DNA of 64,000 bases from Stenocarpella maydis (lineage: Eukaryota; Ascomycota; Sordariomycetes; Diaporthales; Diaporthaceae), in assembly GCA_002270565.1 (NCBI GenBank), contig NQMI01000046.1:126503-190502 (forward strand), written 5' to 3'. A program made the translations under genes and the position numbers. Below, one piece after another: positions 34,868-47,520 of this stretch. Below the pieces are notes generated by a model. It worked only from the letters and a program-made list of their open reading frames with translations. It was not told the origin of the DNA and ran no database searches. Numbering within the stretch: the first letter of the stretch is position 1; each line of letters opens with the position of its first letter.

Positions 34868-35951
34868 CTTGTGTGTTGTGGGAGGGTGTTTGGGGAATCC
34901 GCTCTGTATTCCTTAGAGAGAGAAAAAGAGAATGAGGGTGGGGGACCAGCGACCCTGAAGTAGGTGAGCCGGCTCAAAGAATAAGACTAAAATGGGGAGA
35001 AAAGAACGGATGAGAAACAAAACCCGATGAGGCTGGAGAAGAATCAGAAGAGGAAATCTGGCGGGAACGTCCACGGCTTTATCTCAGTTCCATCTCAAGG
35101 CTGACCAGGGTGGTCTGGTCTCGTTCGGCGTGGTGTTGGCGAGCCTTGCGAACATCGTCTCAACAATGGCTCAGACGAAGAGATAGATGGTGGGCGTCCT
35201 GAGGACCATGACGGTTCATCCGCGTCTGGATCCAGCGCCCGATTGGCCCAGGCGTGCTGGAGCACGAGTCTGATGTTTGCCCTGCGGTTATTAGCTCCGG
35301 CTCAAACGGGGAACACAGCACTCCAGACGTTTTCTCGGGGGTCTTCGCACCTCCATCGGAAACCTGTCCCCTCGAGACCTGACACAGCTGCACAGCCACC
35401 ACCACCATGCGAGCCCCTATGTACAGGCAGTATGTGCTGTGTCGAGAGGGGCAGCAGCACATCGGGTGTTCCAATCGCCATGTCTGCCCAAGGACAGGGG
35501 CGTCGAACTGCTGCCCGCGCAGCTGGGAACCCAAAACCAACTCGATCCCATCATGGATGGTTGCATGCATGTCCGTGCCCGCGGCCAAGGACGTGGGACA
35601 GCCACTCGCATCAGGACTCAAAGCACTCAGTCCACCAAAGTTTCATCAACCCGGCAGCGGCAACATTGAATTGGGAAACTGGACGACAGATCCCAGATTT
35701 GCAACAGGGGACTGGCAGATCTGCCACGGAGATCTTTTTGTCAGCGTTCCAGGGACATGTGGCGGCGGGCGCCTCCCGGCATGACCATATCCTGCAGATC
35801 CGGGGGGGCTGCTCTTGGGGGACCCTCGGAGTTTATCCTGTGTCGAGGTCACATCGTGGTACTTACTGTCTACTACAATGTAGTTGTAGTAAGGCGCCCC
35901 TGCCAAGAGCCTTGGCCCCGTTGAGTTGAGGCTCGCGCAGGGGTCAGACAG

Positions 35952-35987
35952 CACCACCACCACCACCACCACCACCACCACCACCAC
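35952..35987. repeat. (CAC)12 trinucleotide repeat
   Basis: Twelve perfect CAC units in non-coding sequence. Confidence 0.95.
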
Positions 35988-36078
35988 AGCCGTTTCAGCT
36001 TAGTCCGGATTCGAAGCAGTGGCTCCTCGCCCTCGGTACAAGCTTTGTCATAAAACCTGGATACTGATGGTGATGGTG

Positions 36079-36109
<31 letters not shown>
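36079..36109. repeat. (ATC)n trinucleotide repeat
   Basis: About ten ATC/CAT units, preceded by GATGGT units, 90 bp from the CAC array. Confidence 0.93.
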
Positions 36110-38270
36110 CTGCACCTACTGGCCTGTACCGAGGATCCGACAGTGACAAGCGTGAACGCTGGGCTTCCATGGGCATCCCGCATGGTAAAACTAGGGCACC
36201 TGCGATATATTAATTGATATTACAGTGTTTACGGGCTCGATACCCTGCTTCTGTCTGTCCCTTCGGAACAGATGGACCGTCACGACAGCCCAGGTGCCGC
36301 TTCTAAATTTACCTGGCTCCCGTGGTTGCATCGCAAAACCCGACACTGGCATCCGCATGTACCTGGGCAGCCTGTCCACAGCAGTCCTACGTCCATACTA
36401 CACTATGTAGATGAGGGCTGGGCCCGACCACTGCTCAGGAGAGCGATTGGTCATCCACCAAGACCCCAATCACAATGCATTGTCTCACCCAGCAGGGACC
36501 ACAACACGCGAGGAGAAACACCATGGGCTGCCTGCCTCTCCAAGCCCACGTTCCAGCCAGGTGGGGGAGGCCATGGGCATTGATTGCCGACGGCCGACGG
36601 CTGGCTCGCCGTTTGGCCGCCGGCCGCGGCGCCGTCGCCCGCCCCCATCCTGACACGAAAGTCTAGCCGAGATGGGTTGACAGGCCACGCCCCTGAAGCC
36701 CCGGGCCTCGGCTACACTGCGCACAGCTTCGCACCGCTGCCAGCGGAGCCCTATCCGTGTGCCCGGCCATACTGACAGTCAGCATGATAAATGGCCGGGC
36801 TTATTTTTCATGCTGAATGACTGGCTGACTAATTACATGCACAGTACAGTAGTATCCACGAGAAAACAGCCTCTTGTTTGACAATCGAGTCTGCACATGT
36901 TTGTTCATTCCGCAATTACCACACGTGCCTGGCACAAGTCTCTCACGCATTAGTCTCGGTGGGGTCTCTTCCGTGTACGACTGCTTCTTTGGAAGGGGGG
37001 GCGATGAGCTGGCACTAATATCAGACTCTAGAGCTCCAGCCTTCCGAGGTTCCGGCTTTGCGGGATCACATCGTCTGGAAGGGTCACAGAGAGAAGGAAA
37101 ATCATGCACATCTCAGTTTCCATCGCGCGCGTCATGAAAGCTTCTCACTGCCTCCAAATGGTAATTAATGCCTGACCGTTCACGGCTGTTTCGCCATGCG
37201 ATAAATAACGCTGAGGCCCAGTAAGAGAAATATCTCGGAGCCTGAGGACTTGGCTTGCTTTTGGTTTCCAAAACAGCTCGGTGCTAAGCTGGCGCGGGAT
37301 CGACTTCCAAGAGTCATGTGCCGGCGCCAGAAACCCGTGGCTCTGGCTAATCCACCCGACCTCGGAAACGTGCAATCAACCAACGCTTGTGCCATGACTT
37401 CGAGTGAGGCGATAGCTCGCAGCTGGCCGATATTCTTGGTGAATATCTATGCCCCCTTGCACGATAATTGTCCCAGGACTCTGGCCTTCTGTTACCAAAG
37501 CCCAGACACTATCGCCTTGGTCCGAAGCAAGCCATGTTGGATACCCCTCGCACCGAGGACTCCTGAAGTTGTGGCGAAGCCTGGTGGGCCATAAGATGGC
37601 TCCCTCTGGTGCACTGATTTGCGAAACGCGGTATTGGCGATCATAGAACCGCCGCTCTAATACCAGGCATCACCCGACGGTATCGAGATCCCTGCCTATC
37701 CTTCAATTTCTTTTGTGACTGCAGGCATCGTCTGGGGGAGCCCACCGATCCAGTTACGCAATACCCCGACTCGCATCCCAAACCTCTATGGCGTCACGAG
37801 AGAAGCGCTTTGATCTCGTCAAAAAGACACTCGCGGGGGAGCGCAGGCCATCCTTCATCGCCCCTGACACATACCCAAAGTCTGCCGAACAAGGAGTCGA
37901 GGCCCAGAAGGTCAGAGCAGGATGATCTGAAATGTGAGCTCCTGTTTCGTACTCTATGCAAACTCCCAAGACCAGCTTCCAGTCCTCCGTACCCTGATGC
38001 TCCACAGAGAAATTTAGTCAAATGAGGCTTTTGTTGCGTTTCCAGTCGTCGGGCACATGATTGTGAGATGTTCAGGTTCCCGTGCGCCAAATACTTCTTA
38101 TACCACCGAAGAGGCAGTCCCAGCTCTCAGTAGGGTATCAGTTGTTTCTAGGAGCCCATTCACATTCTTTGAGGCTTCCTACGGCTTCCTACGGCTGCCT
38201 ACGGCTGCCTATGGTCTTTTGTATGTAGTTAGGTATTTAGAGAGGAGATTCTTGCCTCTGATCTCTTTAG

Positions 38271-38290
38271 AGAGAGAGAGAGAGAGAGAG
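38271..38290. repeat. (AG)10 dinucleotide repeat
   Basis: Ten perfect AG units in intergenic sequence. Confidence 0.92.
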
Positions 38291-38886
38291 TGGCACCGGC
38301 GAAGACCCTGAATGAATCTCCTTTACTGAAAATAACTGTATCAACGGATAATGGCAGAAGCCAACCCTCTAGAAACGGCAGGACTTTCGTCAATCTCACA
38401 AACAAACGCAGGAGGGTGACCTCTTGTTCTTGACACATGCTCGAATAGCCGACGACGCATCACCTGATTTAATGCAAAACGTCAGATGATGGCGTCCCAG
38501 CCTCATGAAGCCAAACGCGTTTGGCATACTTTGGGAAAACAGGTTTGGAATTCTCCTTTGCTTGGAATTTACGGATGGTCACCTAACAGACACTGAGCAA
38601 TGAGCAGTTATGTACTGATTTGAGTTGAGACATCAAAACTTGCGCTGGCAGGCCCACAGACTCCACGCTTGAAATCAGGAATTAGTGACTGCTGGCTTGG
38701 ACATACCGAAAGACTCGAGCTGCAATCGTGCGATGTATTTCGGCGAAGCGGTGTGCGGGCCACCAAGATGAGGCGCCCTAACTCGCTCCCAAGGGCCCCA
38801 GCACTGATTGTTTGTTATGATATGGTTGCGACGAGGACACTGAAAATTAATATTATACGTAAAATGTTTATGCCCTCTATGCCTCT

Positions 38887-39823
38887 TTATAGCCCTTCCT
38901 TTTCGAGCATCTCTGCAATCTGAACGTAGAAAGCGGTGGCATTGAAGCTTGCGTTTCTCCAGGATTAGTATAAAATGAAAGTGTCATGAAATGGGGCAAA
39001 CCAATAGTTACAAGGCATAATAGGGCAAGGGCCGAACTCACGGGTTGTCCTCCCCCATCAATCTCCTCATTGCCCACCTGACACTGTTCGTCCAGTTAAT
39101 CAGATCCAGGTGACTGACATTCTCTAGCGTGCCTTTGTATGTCCCCCACTTTGCGCTGTCGACGCTGACGAGCCCGTCGTTGGGCCCTTCCTCCCTGCTC
39201 AGGACGTTGAAAGAGGCTCGGAATGGACTCAGGAGCGGAGGCTTCTGTTTCAGTGCCGCACCATACGAGAAGTACCTTACGGCTGGGTCGTCTGGCGTTC
39301 TCGGGTTGAATTCCTTGGTCATGTATCTACGGGTGAGTTGAGAGAAGGCACCGGTGCCAAGCCCAGTGGTACGCTTCCACGCCTCGTAGACCCCAGGTAA
39401 TCTATCCTGTCCTATTTGGTCGAGAAGATAGTCCGCATATGCAGAGCCATGGTGAGGGCTGGCAATGGTGACCAGTGATCGGATGTTGATATCGTTGGAT
39501 GGGTGGTGCTTCTCCTGCTGTTGGGAGCGACGCCTGTGAGCATAGCTGATCATGTACCTCGCGTCCAGGCCACCCATTGAGTGGGCAATGATGTTCACCG
39601 GGCGCCCATTTGATTCCTGGAGGATGTGGTCCCGGAGCTCTGCAGAACGCTCCTCGATACTCCCAGTCGGCGGGACCGTTGCAGTAATAACCTCTGCACC
39701 GTGCTCGATCAGGGCATCCTTGATGCCGCGCCAGTAATGGATAGGGGGGAGGTAAGACCCCGCAAGTTTCAGCTCGGCGAAGCCCAGAAGCCCATGGGCG
39801 AGCACAATTGGGTATTTGGACAT
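38887..39823 (-). CDS. triacylglycerol lipase-like alpha/beta hydrolase
   Basis: Exons 39823-39042 and 38947-38887, 280 aa. The 94-nt intron (GTGAGT donor, ACTAAT branch, GCAAG acceptor) falls within a Pro codon. Without it the frame ends at once after GEDNP, while splicing adds the family-like tail FNATAFYVQIAEMLEKEGL. The N-terminus PIVLAHGLLGF holds the oxyanion HG. The nucleophile elbow is AHSMGG (Ser82), the acid is likely Asp216 in GPNDGLVSVDSAKWG, and the His is His238 in NVSHLDLINW. The overall pattern resembles bacterial-type family I lipases found in many fungi. No signal peptide is present, so the enzyme is probably intracellular. Natural substrate unknown. Confidence 0.9.
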
Positions 39824-40948
39824 CTGTTACAGGTTGTCAAGACGCGGAATTTGCGTGAAATGTGAAGGCAGCCTACTCCTGTTGGAGATGTCGGTTGACT
39901 TGTTGGTGACGAACACCGCCCAGTGGATGACAGACTCTACGGTTTGGATACCTGGCTTTCGAGATATACGATGCTTCTTGAGCTGTACATGTCGAACCGC
40001 TGATTTGCTGTTGTGATTTCTTGATCAAAATGGAAGAGGTCGCGTGCCTGTCACGGAGGAAGTTGCGTCTCCCGGTTTGTATGGTGATGTCACCTGATCA
40101 TCGCAACCCGAACCCTTGCGGCTTTCGAGGGTAGGGATGCCCCCAGTTCATCAACACTGCCACCTCCCACATACCTCTATTGATGTCTTGTCTCATAGAA
40201 ACAGAAATGAATAAATATATTTACACTTACAACATAGCTCTATCATGGTTCAAATACTGACGTAACTCGGATGAACTGATCCTGGTTGCCGTTTCTTGCC
40301 GGGAGCTCAGTTCCGAGGAGCCGGTACCGAGTAGCTCTGCTTCAATTCCCACCACGTTGGTAGTAACAGTTTCTCGTCACCATAGGAGAGTAGAGATCTG
40401 CGAAAGCGGTGATGTACTATTAGAATTAGATGGAGATCCTATATACCTTGGCCGATATGCATTGATAGGACAGTGGTATCACACACCGTCTTACGATCAA
40501 GACATCCGCTTGCAAGTTGCACCACTCGTCACTCCTCTTCAGGAAAGAAAATGAAATAAAGAATATTGTCAGAATCCATCCTCAGCGTACTAGTATACAT
40601 AATTCAGCAAAACATTGAAGTTTTAAGTTTTGAAATTGGAATGTCTCGAAGGAGGGCCACAAGTTGGACCAGCCCTCCGGCAACGAGGCTCTCGTTGAGC
40701 ACTCGCGGAACAATATACTGCCCCAGACACCACCTATAACACCTGAATAACGGAAAGTAAGCCATAAATCTCCTCCGCCACAATCAAACTCTGTGGTCAG
40801 TGGGATTCCACGCACGTGAGGCAGTAATCAATGGGCGAAGGGCCTGGTACCAAAAAGAGTAGCCACCAGAATTAAAGAAACGCAAGAGACGCAACAGCCG
40901 CCCATTACCGTGACACGCATTTCGCATTATCTTGTGTTTCCGTTCCTA
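39824..40948. other. intergenic region
   Basis: No gene seen. It contains the lipase promoter on its left and the 3' end of the RTA1 gene on its right. Confidence 0.45.
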
Positions 40949-42514
40949 TCACCAGATAGAATCATGCCTCACCATGACATCACTATTCCGCGGCGAGCTT
41001 CTCGTTCTCGTCCGTCGTCCGGGACCCCCGGAGCCGGCAGACCCTGCAGTACTGGACCCCTCACTCCCTGGAGCAATCATCACCTCCGACTTCACGATCT
41101 GGCTGTTCACATACTGCTGGCTCAGCGTCAGGGCCCGCGGTGGTACGAAAGGCACCCGCGTGAGGGTGCTCAGAGGTCTCTCGTACGGTGGCGGCTCAGA
41201 AGTCCCCATCGGCTGTGCCGGCACCTGCCGCCTGTGCGAGTAGTGGCGGCTTCCGGAGAGCCCCGACTGGCCAATCAATCCTGCTTCGGTGGTGACTGAT
41301 GGTGGCGGCGAGCGTGGCTCGTTATTTGACGTGTCGTACCCAAAGCGGTATTCGTTCGGTGAGGTGGCGGGGCTGGGACGCATAGCTAGTAGTGGTGACC
41401 CAGGGCTTCGTTGTGCAGGATAGAGGGCATGAAGATACCGACGCGCTTTTCTTCTCGATGGTGAAGTCGGACCCCATGCACTTCCAAACACTGGGCCTGG
41501 AGGGAACAGTGTCATAACTATAGCGGCGACGAGGACGAGTGCACCGTCGAGAACGAGGGAGTATGTATGTGACTGGGACAGAACCGGAGCCAGTCCACCA
41601 GTCAGTTGAACCACTCGGGCGATCGTCCGTGCAAGTATCAAAGCCAGAGACAGCTGCATACCTGTGCCGGGGGAGGTTTAGCAGAGTGCTATGCATGTTG
41701 CAGGAGTCCGGGGGGGGNNNNNNNNNNNGGGGGGGGGGGGGGGAGACGCGAGATGGGGGATGCGTGTGACTTTCGGACTCCGAACTCTATTGGTCAAGTT
41801 AGACTTACACGATAGCGCCGTCTTGAACTTTGCCGAAAGGTAGACTCTAGAAAAGCGCGGATCGAGTATTTCTCGATTGCGAAGAACATGAGACATGAAC
41901 ATGAAGTATGATCCAAAGAACCCCACAAGACTGAGGACCTGAAGCCCGAGACCGGCGATGAGGACGTTAACGCCTTGTTGGATCTTGACAAGAGTGTCAA
42001 TCTATCATCTCGTATTTTTTACGTGACACATGCTCACCTCGGCCTTGTTGAAACCTTCAGCTGCGAAGATGCAACCGGCGGTTTGGAACACAACAGTGAA
42101 GCCGGTAAAGACAAAGAAAACGTAGCTTAACCACATGGGCTCTAAAGGGGTGCTAAGATCGGTCCCGTAGAGACCCAAGATATGAGGCAGGATGGTGTAG
42201 ATTGCCGCCGTTATTAATGCAGGCCCTGCAGTGGTCCCAAGGAGAGACAGGACGAAGTAAGACTTGTTGGCGAGGTCGTTCCGGAGCAGGAGCCTCCCGG
42301 AGTAACCCACGACCTCTAGGAGGAGTCCGATGCTCATGGTCAGGCTGTACAAGGTCGTCCTGCTTCTCGCGCCAATCCATAAATTGATCAGCACGAGCGT
42401 CGCAAAAGCAGCCAGAATGAAAGCGGTGCCCTCAAGCGGTGGAGGACTAGAAAGCCAGCCCTCTTGAACGTGACATGTCGCCGGCGTGCAATCGCCAGCA
42501 CCAGAGCTCGCCAT
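40949..42514 (-). CDS. RTA1-like seven-transmembrane protein
   Basis: Exons 42514-42038, 41983-41809 and 41661-40949, 454 aa. The introns are 54 nt (GTGAGC..CAAG) and about 147 nt (GTAAGT..CACAG); the second contains an 11-base assembly gap, so its length is uncertain. Joining restores NKAE-IQQGVNVLIAGLG and FKTALS-C-MQLSLALILARTIARVVQLTGG. The first ~270 residues hold seven hydrophobic helices with the RTA1 signature region (ILPHILGLYG, VFFVFTGFTVVFQTAGC). The last ~180 residues are a Pro/Ser/Arg-rich cytosolic tail, longer than in yeast Rta1. Family members (Rta1, Rsb1, Pug1) affect lipid or sphingoid-base movement and resistance to toxic compounds; the exact role here is open. The start is the first ATG of the frame, at 42514. 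Confidence 0.9.
41718..41728. other. assembly gap (11 N) between G-runs
   Basis: The gap is flanked by G homopolymers on both sides (41710-41717 and 41729-41743) inside intron 2 of the RTA1-like gene, so it does not affect the protein. Confidence 0.97.
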
Positions 42515-44631
42515 GACAGGCTGGAGCCGGGTGAAGCTTGCGACGAGTTGTAGCACAGACACGCAAAACAAGAGTGCAAGGAAATCGACAAGGCACAGGC
42601 TAGGCTGACTCAGTTGACGGTCTTGGTGATAGTTATAGGGGGCTGAGAAGGCTTGTTCTTCGAGCTAAGACCGGGACGGCGATGTACGCTAGGATGCTGG
42701 TTGGAGGTCCTCGAGCTTGTAGATTCATTCGCGGCGCTTAATCCGGTTGGGGGAAATGCTACAGATTAATTATCGAACCAACGGTTTCCTCAAAAAAAAA
42801 ATTCGCTCGAGATGCTGCAGTCGTGGTGCAGGTCGACCAACAGGAGTAGTGCTGTCGTGCTGCAGTGAGGTATGGACCGCTAGCGTATTGGTTCGTAACC
42901 ATAGATAAAAGCATAACATCCTATTGGAGTTGCGGCCAAGCTAACACAATGTAGGGAAACCTTCCCCCGATTCAAGCGCGAGTCTATCCAAGCGGGGATG
43001 CAAACTTAGCTGAGTGTTGACAGAACTCTATATTCATTCCATTGATGTCTTTGTCTTAGATCGTGCTGCCGTTGATCGAGGCCTCTTTGAAAGCGAAGCG
43101 GATCATCACCTGAACAGCGACTGGCTGCTTAAGCGGGAAAGGGGAGCATATGCGGTGGCTGATATGCAGAACAATGTGGCATCGTGCAGGTGGTCGTCCC
43201 CCTACGAATTGCCAACGCTCTTGGAACCCGACATTTCGGGTCGAATGTGCGCACCTAGTCGCCCAAGCAGGACTTGTTGGCCAATGAGACGGGAATACAT
43301 GCACAGGGGCCTTTCATGCTCTACTGCGGACATGGGATAGCATGTTTCTGCTCATGATGATTTCACCTGTTGGTTGTGTCTAGTAGATGGCAGCCAATGA
43401 ATTAGATTTTGGTTGTATCCAATGAGGTGGGAGATCATCCAGGGCTACTGTTTTGAATTTTGAGTGTTTGCTGGCACTCACAGCACAACCTTCATGCACC
43501 TATGTGACGTAGATAAAAACCGAGAGTCATAGAGTAGTCTGACTGGTCCATTTGAAGGTGCATTTATAATCAACATGGAGGGTCAGCTACCAGGACATTG
43601 AGAAAGACCGCATGTCGGCAACAAAGCAGGACTCGGTCGAACAGATGCAAGACCCTCTATATCGCTTGATCCGGTGGCGCAGGGACTAGATCGACCTCCA
43701 CAAGGCCAAAATAAGCGCGTCCCGGTCGGCAGTGATGACGGAAGCGAGTTGGGAGGAACCTAGGAAGTCAACGGATGTGGATCAGAAAGGCCGTGCGATC
43801 ATGGATAACAAACCCATCAACACATGCACGCCTCCGCGGTGTTGAGACGAGCTGGGCGAGACAACCTCCGCGTCAGGCCGGTGTGACCATTCCGGCGGTT
43901 GACCACTGAACTGCATCATGCGATGACATCCTGTGCTTGGCAATTTTGGCAAGGCACTCAAATAAGCCAATGGTTATGGGCCCTTTTCTGACTGGTGGCG
44001 TTGGAATCATGCTGGTACACGCCACCTGCGATTCTTGAACTTCCCCATCTGGTAACCTGCTTGGCAGTAGGTGATCAGCTGGCTGGGGAGCCCGCGCGCC
44101 CATGCCTGTAGTGACCCTAGGGCGTGGTTTAATGCAGAGATGTGGTTGTTGGTGATAAAAGGCGTGGGGTGTAGAGAGCAAAATGTGCCTCAGGCACATC
44201 AGAGTCCACTTGCATGAGCTTGAGTTGGGAAGGTCGGCGACATCTGAGGAGACCCAACATTGGCGTATACGCCAGCTGAGACCATCTAAGTAGACTGACT
44301 ACTTAGGCCCACAGGGATGTGATCAAATGCTTTGTATTTGCTTCAAGGAGATGGAGGAAGGAGCGGGAGTTGCAAAGCACCTCCAGTTAGGGGGAGGTCT
44401 CAGGGGACATGGCCGTTAGCAGCAAACCTGGCAATACCAATACATGAACTGGGCTGGATTATTGGCCTTGTTTGGTTGTTACTTCCCCTAACACACCATT
44501 ATTCAAATGGAAAGGCAGCAAGTCCTTCCCTACGGAAACTGTTGTCACACAGTTGACGATAGACGACTGCCAATCCGTAAGCCAATATGTTGCCAAAGGA
44601 TTGCCCCTGTCCGATGCAAGACCCCAACACC
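42515..44631. other. intergenic region of 2.1 kb
   Basis: No coding sequence recognised. A short A-run is at 42794-42802. The left side is the RTA1 promoter and the right side the GMC oxidoreductase 3' region. Confidence 0.45.
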
Positions 44632-46573
44632 TCAAGCATCCGCTCGGCTCCCGGCGTACTGGTTAACAATCCTGGCTGCTGCCAGCTCCGCTAAGCCATA
44701 CACCATAGTCTGAATGTGCCCAGATGGCTGGATCGGGATAACCGAGGCATCCACGACACGCAGGTTCGAGGTGCCATAGACCACCAGATCCGGCGAGACA
44801 ACGCCGCCGTCGCCTTTGGGCAGCATAGCACAAGTGCCAAGGGGGTGGTAGATGCTCAACGTCGTGTTCCTCGCGAACTGCTCCCATGCGGCCTCGCTCG
44901 TCGTCACGCCAAAACCGGGTTCGTACTCATCAGACCAGGTCTCACTCAACCCTGAGCTCTGGGCAATCTTGCGGCTCAATTTTGTGGCTTCCACAACAGC
45001 CCTCAGATCGTACGAGTTAGACACGTAATTGGGGTTGATCACTGGCTTGCCCGTCGGGTCAGAAGCGTTAATGTGTACGCTGCCCTTGGAAAGCGGATGC
45101 TGTATGACACCTATGAGCGTAAAGAAGTGCGAGTCATAGTCGACAGAGCCGACTGGTGGTGCACCCTTCACGCCTGTGTATCCATCCGAGAAGATGAACT
45201 CGACCTCGGGGACCTGCGTGCTGAGGTCGGTAGTGAGGTATGCCAACTTGTGTTGGTCGACCTTGCTAGCTGGGTCCGCCACCTGCCTGGCAAGGTCGAC
45301 GAGCTCCGAGGATGCATTGCCAAGTGCTTGGGCCCAGGTCAGGTAGGCATAGCCGCTTCCCGTGTAGTCGTACGCCGAGTATTCATTGCCTTTCCATAAA
45401 GCTAATTGCTGCGCGGCGTATGTGGCATTGGTGCGCAATTCATCAAACGCGATGGTGTAATTCGGCTTCAACCGGTATGAGTTCTGGATACGGAGATGGT
45501 CTTGCAGGTTCGATCCTACCCCGGGGAGCTCAAGCAAGATATCGATGCCAGCTGCAGTTAGCACCGAGGCGTCACCGATGCCAGACAACTCCAGAAGTGT
45601 TGGCGTCTGGAAGGCACCAGTGGAGAGGATCACCTCTTTCGCCGCTTCCACGATGTTGCCGCCAATATTGATGCCGGTGGCAACCAGTGTACCAGAGGCG
45701 TTTCTCCTACTCAGCTTGACATTAGACACCGTTGTGTCATTCCAGATAACCAGGTTCGGCCCGGCAAGAGAGAGGTAGTCGACAGCATAGGAGCGCGTGT
45801 AGTTTGACTCCCGGATGTTGCTTGGCTGCAGCATGACACCGAGGGGATCGCCGCCAAGTGAGTTGAGGTTGTTCTTCACGCCCACGCTTTCCAGTGCCGG
45901 GATGAAACCATCTTGCTGAGGGGGCACAAAACGGTTGATGAGAGTTTGGATAGGCCCGTCAGTACCCACGCCCTCGTCTCCGTACTTGTTGTTCGTGCGG
46001 TCAAAGGTTTCGACTTTGAGCATGGCAGATATGAAATTCTCCCAGTTCCAACCTGGGTTTCCCAGCGCTTCCCATGCGTTGTATTCCGGCACGCTGCCAC
46101 GATCCCATGTCATAAGGTTAAGTGCTGAGGTTCCACCCAGCACCTTGCCCCGATTTGCAGAGATGCGCCGGCTGTTCAGGCCTGGCTGAGGTGTGGTTGT
46201 GAAGTTCCAGTCGTATCTGGATCCAAGTGTGCTTCCCTTCCTGCCGGGCACATCGATGCCGGGCTCATTCGGAGCGGGTGCACCGGCTTCAACTACGAGG
46301 ATGCAATCATGTGGTAGTCCTTGACTAAGTCTCGTTGCCAGAGCCAGGCCGGCGGTGCCACCACCGACGATGATCTTGTGAGTGTTAGTACTAACAGGGT
46401 CTAGTTATGTCCCGAAGAAGTCGTATATAGGAAAAAGGGGTACGGCAACCAGGGAATCTTACGAAGTCGAAAGATGATGCACTGGCGCTACAGGCTCCGG
46501 AGGCCCCCGCCACGGCCAGGGCTAGGAGCACGACGGCAGCGCCACGAAGCGATGAGAGGATAGCGAGGCCCAT
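44632..46573 (-). CDS. secreted GMC oxidoreductase (FAD-dependent)
   Basis: Exons 46573-46463 and 46374-44632, 617 aa. The 88-nt intron (GTAAGA donor, ACTAAC branch, CACAAG acceptor) is phase 0 and joins SSFDF to IIVGGGTAGLALATRLS, recreating the FAD ADP-binding motif (residues 38-54). A signal peptide precedes it (RGAAVVLLALAVAGASGA). Further GMC marks are RGKVLGGTSALNLM, the second signature STGAFQTPTLLELSGIG, and the catalytic His pair His547 in YHPLGTCAM and His590 in PSGHIQTMVYGLAE. Many N-x-S/T sites fit secretion. The family includes aryl-alcohol oxidase, glucose oxidase and glucose/choline dehydrogenases; the substrate cannot be told from sequence alone. The upstream frame has no ATG before 46573. 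Confidence 0.93.
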
Positions 46574-47110
46574 GACGACGCACACACGCACAAGCAGGAC
46601 GCAAGTCCTCTGAAATTCGCGTGGCACAAATCATCTGCATCTGAGAAAGGAAAAACTGCTGGATTTGAACAAGGAGCCCTTGAAGGCATATGAACACGCC
46701 AAGACCGCTACGAATCCTTCGCCAAATGTCAGTTTGGCGGTGGTAATGACGGTGACATCGTGCCCACTCGCATTGCCGGATAAAGACAGAATTGGCTAAC
46801 GAGCCCCCAGCTCTGAATGGGTGCCTGTTCGACCGGAGGCCTGCCCCGGCAAGCCTGTGAAATCCTTCAATGGCTTGCCGGGCGCGCGCGTGGGTTCTGA
46901 CCATCCCGCACCCGAGTCCAAGGTTGGTCCATGACTGGTAGGCTAGCCTGCAAGCCCGACAAGCGTCTTGACTGTAAGCAGCAGCAGTTGGGTTATGGTG
47001 CTGACATATGCGTCTAATATGCTTGTGTTATGGGCACCTGGCCGAGGAGCAAGCATCGCAGATGAGCCACTGGAAACTGAAAGGGATGTGGGATACACTT
47101 GACCAGGTGA
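46574..47110. other. intergenic region
   Basis: No gene seen; presumably the GMC oxidoreductase promoter. Confidence 0.4.
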
Positions 47111-47520
47111 CAATTAGCCGTGTCCAGGATGCTTGGGAGGAATCATCCCATGCCACACCACGTTGCCTGGGTTGCCCAGAATCGCCATTTCACCGCCCCT
47201 GTTGCCTTTCTTGAAGCCAAGCTCGCTTTGCACCAGGGTGGACAGGTCTGCTGGGGTCGGGAAACGGCTGGTTTCCTGAGCTGCTTTATAAGTTACGAGT
47301 GTGCGAACGTCCAATGGAGTGGTTTGTTTGAACAAAAAGGTGTTTCTGAGTCGAGGCTGAGTCGGAACAGGGCATCTGGTGTTGCTGGAATCTCCATGAA
47401 AAAGGCGCCAAACTCATGTTGGCGTTGAATACGTGCAGCAGATACTATGTACACCTCTCCAGGGATCTCAAACGTTCTTTTGTGACTTCCAGTAGGCCCA
47501 AGTGGGTCAAATATAATCAC
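47111..47520 (-). pseudogene. 3' fragment of an unknown gene at the edge of an AT-rich island
   Basis: The minus strand reads as protein-like sequence without a start: IFDPLGPTGSHKRTFEIPGE, IVSAARIQRQHEFGAFFMEI, PDALFRLSLDSETPF. The similarity of composition then shifts frame by one base at a TTTTT run (about 47333-47337) to TTPLDVRTLVTYKAAQETSR, FPTPADLSTLVQSELGFKKG and GGEMAILGNPGNVVWHGM, ending at a TAA at 47114. Upstream (above 47520) the sequence turns abruptly AT-rich and no coding frame continues. It looks like the C-terminal ~135 codons of a gene whose 5' part was destroyed or replaced. Family not recognised. Confidence 0.5.

Larger units (their letters stand above)
34868..38886. other. 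4 kb intergenic region with microsatellites
   Basis: No gene is supported. Two trinucleotide arrays (35952-35987 and 36079-36109) and an AG repeat (38271-38290) are listed separately. A short tandem of CTTCCTACGG/CTGCCTACGG units lies at about 38176-38212. Confidence 0.45.

Noticed and set aside
38887..46573. Lipase, RTA1 and GMC oxidoreductase as a biosynthetic cluster
   Set aside because: There is no backbone synthase, intergenic distances are 1-2 kb, and nothing in the sequences links their functions.
46620..46700. GTTCAAATCC on the minus strand as a tRNA B-box
   Set aside because: The flanking bases do not pair into a T-arm or acceptor stem; no tRNA fold is possible.
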